A stretch of 5,397 bases of DNA from UMGS1387 sp045577475 (GTDB taxonomy: Bacteria; Bacillota; Clostridia; Oscillospirales; CAG-382): positions 1 to 5,397 of the forward strand of contig JAZNIM010000265.1 in assembly GCA_045577475.1 (NCBI GenBank), written 5' to 3'. Every line of letters starts with the position of its first letter. The stretch's first letter is position 1. The translations under genes and the position numbers were made by a program. Under the pieces are notes generated by a model, which was not told the origin of the DNA, did not search any database, and worked only from the letters and a program-made list of their open reading frames with translations. Shown here one piece after another: positions 1 through 5,397 of the stretch.

Positions 1-1446
1 TTTCCCTTGCTTATCGGCGAGAGAATCAATCCTACGGGCAAGAAGAAGCTCAAGGAAGCTCTCAAAAGCTGTGATATGAACTATATTCTCTCGGAAGCCG
101 TAAGCCAGGCGGAAAAGGGAGTTCACATACTTGACGTAAACGTGGGACTTCCCGAAATTGACGAGGCGGCAATGATGGAAAAGGCTGTTTTTGAAATTCA
201 ATCGGTAACAGACCTTCCACTCCAGCTTGACTCATCAGACCCCAAGGTGCTTGAACGTGCGATGAGAATATACAACGGCAAGCCTCTTATCAATTCCGTC
301 AACGGCAAGGACGAAAGCATGGATGCTGTTTTTCCTCTTGTAAAGAAGTACGGCGGTGCGGTTATTGCCCTGACTCTTGATGAAAACGGTATTCCAGAAA
401 CTGCCGAAAAAAGAGCGGCGGTTGCACAAAGAATAGTAAACAGGGCAAAAGAATACGGCATTGACAAGAAGGACATTATCGCAGACCCTCTCGCTCTAAC
501 CGTATCCTCCGACTCGGATTCCGCAAAAGTCACTCTTGATGCCATAAAGCTTATAAGAAACATGGGAATATATACAAGTCTTGGTGTTTCCAACATTTCC
601 TTCGGTCTTCCCATACGTGAAAAAATAAATTCTGCCTTCTTTACCATGGCACTTCAGAGCGGACTTAACCTTGCCATCATGAATCCCTTCAGCGTCGGGA
701 TGACGGATGCTTATTATGCATATCTTGCACTGTCGGGCAAAGACGAGGCTTGCAAAAAATACATTGAATATGCACAGAGCTTTGACACATCCTCCGCAAT
801 CCCCGTTCAGACTAAGGACGACACAAAAGATCTCACACAGCTTATCATAAACGGCATGCGTGACGAAGCAAAAAACGAAGCGGTCCGTCTTTGCGTGGCA
901 AACCAAGCTCCCCTTGACATAATAAACGGAAAAATCATTCCTGCATTAAACAAAATCGGCGGTGATTTTGAATCGGGAAAGGCGTTTCTGCCTCAGCTTC
1001 TCATGAGTGCAGAGGCTGCAAGCGGTGCTTTTGAGGTAATCAAGGAAAAGCTGCCGAAAAAGGATTCCGACAGCAACAGGTCTGTTGTTCTTGCTACCGT
1101 CAAGGGAGATATTCACGACATCGGCAAAAACATCGTAAAGGTACTTCTTGAAAGCTACGGCTTTAAGGTATACGACCTTGGCAGAGATGTTTCAAAAGAA
1201 GCCGTTCTTGAAGCGGTTAAAACAAGCGGATGCCGCCTTGTGGGACTTTCCGCACTTATGACCACCACCGTTCCCGCAATGGAGGAAACGATTGCAATTT
1301 TACATGAAAACGTCCCCGATTGCAAAATAATGGTGGGCGGTGCTGTTCTTACAGAGGAATATGCAAAAATGATACATGCTGACTTTTACGCAAAGGACGG
1401 CATGGATGGCGTAAAGATTGCCGAAAAATTCTACTCGGAGGTGTAA
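1..1446 (+). CDS. metH: Cobalamin-dependent methionine synthase, C-terminal part (5' truncated by window edge)
   Basis: Likely transfers a methyl group from methyltetrahydrofolate through enzyme-bound cobalamin to homocysteine, giving methionine, in the cytoplasm. The frame is open from base 1. The TTG at 7 is probably internal: it falls in the LLIGERINPTG motif that opens the pterin-binding domain, and in full-length MetH this follows the homocysteine domain, expected off the left edge. Visible order: TIM-barrel pterin-binding domain (about 1-780, with LINSVNGKDE), helical cap (about 800-1050, with FLPQLLMSAEAA at 985 on), and Rossmann B12-binding domain (about 1080-1446). The latter has GDIHDIGKN with the cobalt-ligating His codon at 1114-1116, the S-x-L motif at 1249-1257 and the Gly-Gly at 1336-1341. 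The protein stops after the B12 domain, so no AdoMet-binding reactivation domain is present. A standalone folate/corrinoid methyltransferase is the main alternative, since the homocysteine domain is not seen. Confidence 0.85.
   Translation, partial: FPLLIGERINPTGKKKLKEALKSCDMNYILSEAVSQAEKGVHILDVNVGLPEIDEAAMMEKAVFEIQSVTDLPLQLDSSDPKVLERAMRIYNGKPLINSVNGKDESMDAVFPLVKKYGGAVIALTLDENGIPETAEKRAAVAQRIVNRAKEYGIDKKDIIADPLALTVSSDSDSAKVTLDAIKLIRNMGIYTSLGVSNISFGLPIREKINSAFFTMALQSGLNLAIMNPFSVGMTDAYYAYLALSGKDEACKKYIEYAQSFDTSSAIPVQTKDDTKDLTQLIINGMRDEAKNEAVRLCVANQAPLDIINGKIIPALNKIGGDFESGKAFLPQLLMSAEAASGAFEVIKEKLPKKDSDSNRSVVLATVKGDIHDIGKNIVKVLLESYGFKVYDLGRDVSKEAVLEAVKTSGCRLVGLSALMTTTVPAMEETIAILHENVPDCKIMVGGAVLTEEYAKMIHADFYAKDGMDGVKIAEKFYSEV
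1437..1443 (+). promoter_or_regulatory. Ribosome binding site of deoC, inside the end of metH
   Basis: GGAGGTG lies seven bases before the ATG at 1451 and overlaps the last two sense codons of metH. Its strength and spacing select ATG 1451 over the in-frame TTG at 1418, which would add 11 residues with no family counterpart. The position suggests that translation of metH and deoC is coupled. Confidence 0.85.
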
Positions 1447-1450
1447 ACAA

Positions 1451-2137
1451 ATGAAGGATTTACTCTCAAAGGTTGACCACACACTGCTTACTGTGGGATG
1501 TACATGGGATGAAATAAAAAACATATGCGACGAGGCTGTGGAATATTCCACCGCATCCGTATGTATTCCTCCCTGCTATGTGAAACAGGCAAAGGAATAC
1601 CTTGAAGGCACATCGGTGAAGGTTTGCACCGTTATCGGCTTTCCCAACGGCTACAACTCCACGGATGCAAAGGTATTTGAAACAAAACTGGCACTGACAG
1701 ACGGTGCAGACGAGATTGACATGGTTATAAACGTAGGCTATGTCAAGGAAAAGAATTATGATGCAGTGCTGAAGGAAATAGTAAAAATAAAAGAAGCCTG
1801 CGATGAATTTCAAGAATACGGTGGCAAAAAGCTGTTAAAAGTAATTATAGAAACCTGTCTTCTCACAGAAGAAGAAAAAATCAAGATGTGCTCGGTCGTA
1901 TCTCAGTCGGGTGCAGATTTTATCAAGACAAGCACAGGCTTTTCAAAGGGCGGCGCAACCAAAGAGGACGTGAAGCTCATGTGTGAAAATGTGCTCTCTC
2001 ACGTTAAAGTCAAGGCAGCAGGCGGTATTTCAAGTCTTGAGGATGCCAAAGAATTTATTAGTCTTGGTGCACAAAGACTGGGCACAAGCAAGGTTGTAAA
2101 AATTCTCAAAAACGAAAAGATAAAGGGTGATTATTAA
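1451..2137 (+). CDS. deoC: Deoxyribose-phosphate aldolase (DERA)
   Basis: Splits 2-deoxy-D-ribose-5-phosphate into acetaldehyde and glyceraldehyde-3-phosphate, the last step of deoxynucleoside breakdown, in the cytoplasm. The 228-residue class I aldolase barrel is of usual length for the shorter bacterial form. Motifs: KVDHTLL at residues 7-13, GFPNGYNSTDAK at 63-74, EIDMVINVG at 88-96 with Asp90 (E. coli Asp102), LLKVIIET with Lys130 (E. coli Lys137), FIKTSTGFSKGGAT with the Schiff-base Lys159 (E. coli Lys167), and VKAAGGI with Lys188 (E. coli Lys201). RLGTSKVVK at 209-217 forms the phosphate-binding end. All catalytic residues are present, so the enzyme should be active. The start is set by the ribosome binding site at 1437. 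It begins four bases after metH and overlaps the next gene by one base. Its role fits the phosphorylases and mutase downstream, which supply its substrate. Confidence 0.96.
   Translation: MKDLLSKVDHTLLTVGCTWDEIKNICDEAVEYSTASVCIPPCYVKQAKEYLEGTSVKVCTVIGFPNGYNSTDAKVFETKLALTDGADEIDMVINVGYVKEKNYDAVLKEIVKIKEACDEFQEYGGKKLLKVIIETCLLTEEEKIKMCSVVSQSGADFIKTSTGFSKGGATKEDVKLMCENVLSHVKVKAAGGISSLEDAKEFISLGAQRLGTSKVVKILKNEKIKGDY
2122..2129 (+). promoter_or_regulatory. Ribosome binding site of deoD within deoC
   Basis: AAAGGGTG lies seven bases before the ATG at 2137 and within the last codons of deoC. It is a weaker match to the anti-Shine-Dalgarno than those of deoC or pdp. Together with the TAATG stop/start overlap it points to re-initiation by ribosomes finishing deoC. 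Confidence 0.6.
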
Positions 2138-2859
2138 TGGCAACACCTCACATTAATGCAAATATAGGCGATTTTGCAAAAACCGTCCTTATGCCCGGCG
2201 ACCCTCTCAGGTCAAAATTCATTGCAGAAAATTTCCTTTCTGACATCCGTCTTGTGAACAACGTCCGCGGTGTTCAAGGATATACGGGACTCTACAAAGG
2301 CATGCCCGTTTCTGTTATGGCAAGCGGTATGGGAATGCCCTCCATCGGCATTTATTCCTACGAGCTGTACAGCTTTTTCGGCGTTGAAAACATAATACGT
2401 GTGGGTACGGCAGGAGGAATAAGCGAAAAGGTAAAAATCAAGGACATAATTCTCGGCATGGGTGCATGTACCGACACAAATTTTGCTTCCCAGTACGGTG
2501 TAAACGGAAATCTTTGTCCTACGGCTGATTTTACACTTCTTAAAACAGCCTACGACAAGGCATGTGAGCTTGGTTTTGTAAATGACGGAAAAGTGCATGT
2601 GGGCAACATATATTCCACCGATATCTTTTACAACGACGACAAAAACACCACATCAAATCAGGCTAAAATGGGAACCTTAGGGGTTGAAATGGAGGCGGCA
2701 GCACTGTATCTTACCGCTCTTCGTCTTGGCAAAAGAGCACTTGCAATCTGCACCGTTTCGGACCATCTCATAACAGGGGAATGTACCTCTGCCGAGGAAA
2801 GGCAGACCACCTTCACGGATATGATGACGCTGTCCCTTGAAACTGCAATATCCCTGTAA
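2137..2859 (+). CDS. deoD: Purine-nucleoside phosphorylase, DeoD (hexameric) type
   Basis: Phosphorolysis of purine (deoxy)ribonucleosides to free base and (deoxy)ribose-1-phosphate in the cytoplasm. The 240 residues match the hexameric PNP family in length and begin with the classic MATPHINA. Visible active-site elements: His5, which reaches into the neighbouring subunit; MPGDPLR with Gly21 and Arg25 for phosphate; NNVRG with Arg44; IIRVGTAGG with Arg88, where Thr91 takes the place of E. coli Ser90; GVEMEAA with Glu184-Met185-Glu186 for the ribose; and CTVSDH with Ser208 and the base-protonating Asp209. Arg222 in EERQTTF matches the catalytic Arg217 of E. coli. Having Asp rather than Asn at 209 supports action on both 6-amino and 6-oxo purines (adenosine as well as inosine and guanosine), as known for the family. 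It overlaps deoC by one base, and deoB follows after 17 bases. Confidence 0.96.
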   Translation: MATPHINANIGDFAKTVLMPGDPLRSKFIAENFLSDIRLVNNVRGVQGYTGLYKGMPVSVMASGMGMPSIGIYSYELYSFFGVENIIRVGTAGGISEKVKIKDIILGMGACTDTNFASQYGVNGNLCPTADFTLLKTAYDKACELGFVNDGKVHVGNIYSTDIFYNDDKNTTSNQAKMGTLGVEMEAAALYLTALRLGKRALAICTVSDHLITGECTSAEERQTTFTDMMTLSLETAISL

Positions 2860-2865
2860 CGGTAA

Positions 2866-2871
2866 AAGGAG
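2866..2871 (+). promoter_or_regulatory. Ribosome binding site of deoB
   Basis: AAGGAG sits five bases before the ATG at 2877 in the 17-base gap after deoD, the longest intergenic gap in the window. The gap is too short for a terminator plus promoter, so deoB should be on the same transcript as deoD. Confidence 0.8.
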
Positions 2872-2876
2872 AATCC

Positions 2877-4034
2877 ATGAAAAGAGTATTTATTACGGTT
2901 CTTGACTCTACGGGTATAGGAGCTCTTCCCGACAGTCATCTTTACGGCGACGAAGGCTCAAACACCCTTAAAAGCTGTTTTGACACGGGACTGTTGGACG
3001 TTCCCGTATTAAAGAGTCTTGGACTTTTCAACATTGAAGGCAATGCTTACGGCGGAGAAACGCCAACTCCCTTGGGATGCTTTGGCAGAGCCGCCGAAAA
3101 ATCCCGCGGTAAGGACACCATAACAGGTCATTGGGAAATTATGGGACTTATCACAAACACTCCCTTCAACACCTATCCCAACGGTTTTCCAAAGGAAACC
3201 ATTGACTTGTTTTCAAAGGCTGTTGGCAGAGGAGTAATCTGCAATGCACCCTATTCGGGAACGCAGGTTATAAAGGACTTCGGAAACCGGCATATTGAAA
3301 CAGGGGATTTAATCGTATACACATCTGCCGACAGCGTTTTTCAGATAGCGGCGCACGAGGATGTAGTTCCGCTTGAAACTCTTTACGGCTACTGCAAAAT
3401 TGCAAGAGAGCTGATACCCGACATCGGCAGAATCATCGCCCGTCCCTTTACGGGAAAGGACGGCAATTTTACACGTACTCCAAACCGCCGTGACTTTGCA
3501 GTTGAACCAAGCGGAAAAACCTTTCTTGAGGACATAAAGGACGAAGGTCTGTCTGTTATTTCCATAGGCAAAATAAACGACATTTTCACGGGCAGAGGAA
3601 TAACAACACATCTTGATTCCCACGGAAACAAGGAATGCATGGAAAAATTCTTTGAAGCACTCGACATGGATTTTGAAGGCTTATGCTTTATTAATCTTGT
3701 AGACTTTGACAGCGTGTACGGTCACAGAAACGATGCGCAAGGGTATGCAAAGGCTCTCAACGAATTTGACGGACAGTTAAAAACGGTTCTCGAAAAGCTG
3801 AGGGAGGACGACCTTCTCATAATCACCGCCGACCACGGCTGTGACCCCGGCTTTGTAACCACCGACCACACCCGTGAATACGTTCCCGTAATATGCTGCG
3901 GCAGCAATATAAGGCGGGGTGTAAATCTCGGCACACTTGACGGCTTTGGCTGTATCGGAAGGACGGCGGCGGAATATCTGGGTGTGTCTGTACAAAACAG
4001 TGCAAAAAGCTTTTTGGACGAAATAATGAGGTAG
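2877..4034 (+). CDS. deoB: Phosphopentomutase
   Basis: Interconverts (deoxy)ribose-1-phosphate and (deoxy)ribose-5-phosphate, linking the nucleoside phosphorylases to DeoC and the pentose phosphate pathway; cytoplasmic, Mn-dependent. The 385 residues are near the family length (about 390-400). It belongs to the alkaline phosphatase superfamily with a cap insert. Visible residues, matched to the Bacillus cereus enzyme: Asp10 in VLDSTGIG (metal), the phosphorylated Thr81 in GKDTITGHWEIMG, Asp278 and His283 in VDFDSVYGHRND, Asp319-His320 in ITADHGCDPG and His331 in TTDHTREYVP. The full two-metal set and the phospho-Thr are intact, so activity is expected. The cap region lies roughly between residues 95 and 220. 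It ends only two bases before cdd, and its last codons carry the cdd ribosome binding site. Confidence 0.96.
   Translation: MKRVFITVLDSTGIGALPDSHLYGDEGSNTLKSCFDTGLLDVPVLKSLGLFNIEGNAYGGETPTPLGCFGRAAEKSRGKDTITGHWEIMGLITNTPFNTYPNGFPKETIDLFSKAVGRGVICNAPYSGTQVIKDFGNRHIETGDLIVYTSADSVFQIAAHEDVVPLETLYGYCKIARELIPDIGRIIARPFTGKDGNFTRTPNRRDFAVEPSGKTFLEDIKDEGLSVISIGKINDIFTGRGITTHLDSHGNKECMEKFFEALDMDFEGLCFINLVDFDSVYGHRNDAQGYAKALNEFDGQLKTVLEKLREDDLLIITADHGCDPGFVTTDHTREYVPVICCGSNIRRGVNLGTLDGFGCIGRTAAEYLGVSVQNSAKSFLDEIMR
4028..4031 (+). promoter_or_regulatory. Ribosome binding site of cdd, overlapping the end of deoB
   Basis: GAGG (in context TGAGGT) lies five bases before the ATG at 4037 and overlaps the final codons of deoB. 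The core is short, so translational coupling to deoB probably helps initiation. Confidence 0.6.
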
Positions 4035-4036
4035 TT

Positions 4037-4429
4037 ATGATACAAAAACTGCGTGAAAAAGCAATAGAGGCAATGGAAAAAGCCTACAGTCCGTACTCAG
4101 GCTTCAAGGTAGGTGCGGCACTTTTATGCAAAGACGGAGAAATATACACAGGCTGCAACATTGAAAACAGTGCATTTTCTCCCACAATATGTGCCGAACG
4201 CTGTGCCGTTGCAAAAGCGGTAAGCGAAGGCAAAACAGACTTCTCTGCCATTGCGGTATGCGGTGGAAAAGACGGCATTCTTACAGACAATCAAACACCT
4301 CCCTGCGGTGTATGCAGGCAGGTTTTATCGGAGTTCTGCGACGGTGATTTTGAAGTATACCTCATAATAAAAAACGGCACAAAAAAATACACCCTCTCCC
4401 AGCTTTTACCTTACGGCTTTAGGCTTTAA
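4037..4429 (+). CDS. cdd: Cytidine deaminase (small tetrameric, zinc-dependent type)
   Basis: Hydrolytic deamination of cytidine and deoxycytidine to uridine and deoxyuridine in the cytoplasm, which feeds the uridine-accepting phosphorylase encoded next. The 130 residues match the homotetrameric, Bacillus-type family (about 130-136). Substrate-binding residues Asn41 and Glu43 are in GCNIENSAF. The zinc site is the Cys-type: Cys52-Ala-Glu54-Arg55, with Glu54 as proton shuttle, then Pro-Cys90-Gly-Val-Cys93 in PPCGVCRQV. Compared with the Bacillus subtilis protein as I recall it, the loop before PPCGVC is a few residues longer and the C-terminal tail ends just after LLPYGF, so the tail is shorter. 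Neither change touches the active site. It sits two bases after deoB and 15 bases before pdp. Confidence 0.96.
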   Translation: MIQKLREKAIEAMEKAYSPYSGFKVGAALLCKDGEIYTGCNIENSAFSPTICAERCAVAKAVSEGKTDFSAIAVCGGKDGILTDNQTPPCGVCRQVLSEFCDGDFEVYLIIKNGTKKYTLSQLLPYGFRL

Positions 4430-4430
4430 A

Positions 4431-4438
4431 AGGAGGTG
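4431..4438 (+). promoter_or_regulatory. Strong ribosome binding site of pdp
   Basis: AGGAGGTG, a full match to the anti-Shine-Dalgarno core, lies six bases before the ATG at 4445. It selects 4445 over the in-frame ATG at 4451. It is the strongest site in the window, so Pdp may be translated more than its neighbours from the shared message. Confidence 0.85.
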
Positions 4439-4444
4439 CACATC

Positions 4445-5397
4445 ATGGATATGTATTCAATAATTCATAAAAAACGTCTTGGCGAAGAACTCAGTGAACA
4501 AGAAATCAGCTTTTTTGTCAAAGGCTACACCGACGGCAGTATTCCCGACTATCAGGCTTCGGCTCTTACAATGGCAATAATGTTTGTGGGCATGACAGAC
4601 AGCGAAACCGCACTTCTCACAAAGCATATGGCAAAGTCCGGGGACTGTATAGATTTGTCGGCTTTCGGCAATCTTTCCTGTGACAAGCATTCAAGCGGAG
4701 GAGTGGGTGACAAAACAACCCTTATTGTTGCTCCCATTGTTGCAGCTCTTGGCGGAATTGTGGCAAAAATGTCAGGCAGAGGTCTTGGTCACACGGGAGG
4801 AACTGTTGACAAGTTAGAGTCAATTCCCGGCTACAGAACGGTTCTTTCTCCCGAGGAATTTATGTCGGTTTCAAAAAACACGGGACTTTGTGTTATCGGT
4901 CAAAGCGGAAATCTTGCACCCTGCGACAAAAAGCTGTATGCACTTCGTGACGTTACGGCAACGGTGGATTCAATTCCCCTTATCGTTTCCAGCATCATGA
5001 GCAAAAAGCTTGCGGCAGGCTCAAAGAACATCATGCTTGACGTAAAATGCGGAAGCGGTGCGTTTATGAAAACCAAAGAGGATGCCGAAAAATTAGCTCG
5101 CGGCATGGTGGAAATCGGCAAGAGAAACGGCAGAAACGTATCGGCTCTTGTTACAAACATGGATGTACCCCTAGGAAGTGCCATCGGCAACAGCCTTGAA
5201 GTAATTGAAGCTATAAACGTGCTTAAAGGCAATGTCAAGGGTGATATTTTTGAAGTATCCGTAAGCCTTGCTGCGGGACTTGTTGCAAGCCTTAAAGGCA
5301 TATCAAGGGAAGAAGCAAAGGCGATGTGCGTAAAAGCCGTACAAGACGGCAGTGCCTACAGAAAATTCAAGGAATGGATATCGGCACAGGGCGGAAA
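4445..5397 (+). CDS. pdp: Pyrimidine-nucleoside phosphorylase (3' truncated by window edge)
   Basis: Phosphorolysis of uridine, deoxyuridine and thymidine to the base and (deoxy)ribose-1-phosphate; cytoplasmic homodimer by family. The frame is open from 4445 to the window end (317 codons), so about 115 residues, mainly the C-terminal domain, are missing. The helical N-terminal domain covers about residues 1-70, and the central phosphate-binding domain follows. Motifs: CDKHSSGGVGDKTTL at 79-93 with Lys81, His82 and Ser83; AKMSGRGLGHTGGT at 107-120; LYALRDVTATVDSIPLI at 164-180; SSIMSKKLAAG at 182-192. Base-binding Arg168, Ser183 and Lys187 fall at the same numbers as in Geobacillus PyNP. Lys108 is the residue that is Met in E. 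coli thymidine phosphorylase, which favours the broad uridine/thymidine enzyme over a strict thymidine phosphorylase (deoA). This choice is an inference from one position plus overall similarity. The preceding cdd fits uridine as a substrate. Confidence 0.94.
   Translation, partial: MDMYSIIHKKRLGEELSEQEISFFVKGYTDGSIPDYQASALTMAIMFVGMTDSETALLTKHMAKSGDCIDLSAFGNLSCDKHSSGGVGDKTTLIVAPIVAALGGIVAKMSGRGLGHTGGTVDKLESIPGYRTVLSPEEFMSVSKNTGLCVIGQSGNLAPCDKKLYALRDVTATVDSIPLIVSSIMSKKLAAGSKNIMLDVKCGSGAFMKTKEDAEKLARGMVEIGKRNGRNVSALVTNMDVPLGSAIGNSLEVIEAINVLKGNVKGDIFEVSVSLAAGLVASLKGISREEAKAMCVKAVQDGSAYRKFKEWISAQGG

Noticed and set aside
7..9. TTG at 7 as the true start of the methyltransferase
   Set aside because: The frame is open to base 1 and the TTG falls in the first strand of the pterin-binding domain, which in MetH follows another domain. 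The six bases upstream show no ribosome binding site, but the window is too short there to be certain.
198..647. Long minus-strand open frame (about 149 codons) opposite metH, and similar antisense frames opposite deoC, deoB and pdp
   Set aside because: Each lies fully opposite a conserved gene with intact motifs, the products resemble no family I know, and they follow from codon bias of the sense gene.
1418..1450. Earlier in-frame TTG start for deoC, overlapping metH
   Set aside because: It would add 11 residues encoded by metH sequence with no family counterpart, while a near-perfect ribosome binding site sits seven bases before the ATG at 1451.
2860..2876. Gap between deoD and deoB as a possible promoter or terminator
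   Set aside because: At 17 bases it holds only the ribosome binding site; no hairpin or -10/-35 pair fits.
4003..4016. Perfect 14-base palindrome CAAAAAGCTTTTTG near the end of deoB, considered as a terminator or operator
   Set aside because: It lies within deoB codons, has no loop or GC-rich stem followed by a free U-run, and the next gene starts about 20 bases later. It is best explained by A-rich Lys/Ser and T-rich Phe/Leu codons.
1..5397. Mobile element, CRISPR, phage, defence, toxin-antitoxin or RNA gene content
   Set aside because: No direct-repeat array, terminal inverted repeat, transposase-like protein or tRNA/rRNA-like segment was seen, and the whole window is accounted for by six conserved metabolic genes.

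Overview
The window is a compact, single-strand block of housekeeping metabolism. All six genes read on the + strand and are separated by 17 bases or fewer, or overlap by one base. The sequence looks like a low-to-mid GC Firmicute, probably an anaerobic Clostridia member such as a gut Oscillospirales/Lachnospirales-type bacterium. This rests on strong AGGAGG-type ribosome binding sites, a Firmicutes-style pyrimidine-nucleoside phosphorylase, a tetrameric-type cytidine deaminase and a short B12 methyltransferase without a reactivation domain. The lineage is an inference from style; there is no rRNA or other marker here.

Layout: (1) 1-1446, the 3' part of a cobalamin-dependent methyltransferase, most likely methionine synthase (metH). 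It has the pterin-binding, helical cap and B12-binding domains and is cut by the left edge. (2) 1451-2137, deoxyribose-phosphate aldolase (deoC). (3) 2137-2859, DeoD-type purine-nucleoside phosphorylase. (4) 2877-4034, phosphopentomutase (deoB). (5) 4037-4429, cytidine deaminase (cdd). (6) 4445-5397, pyrimidine-nucleoside phosphorylase (pdp/deoA family), cut by the right edge before its C-terminal domain.

Genes 2-6 form a near-complete nucleoside catabolism and salvage route. Cdd turns (deoxy)cytidine into (deoxy)uridine. Pdp and DeoD release the pyrimidine or purine base, leaving (deoxy)ribose-1-phosphate. DeoB moves the phosphate to C5, and DeoC splits deoxyribose-5-phosphate into acetaldehyde and glyceraldehyde-3-phosphate. 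Ribose-5-phosphate goes to the pentose phosphate pathway. The key catalytic residues I checked are present in all five, so none looks degraded.

The least ordinary point is the join with the methionine synthase. The ribosome binding site of deoC lies inside the last metH codons, and only four bases separate the genes, so the two are probably co-transcribed. I see no promoter, terminator, riboswitch, RNA gene, repeat array, mobile element or phage or defence gene. No stretch over 300 bases lacks a gene. I do not find an undescribed system here; the window reads as an ordinary deo-type operon with an unusual upstream neighbour.
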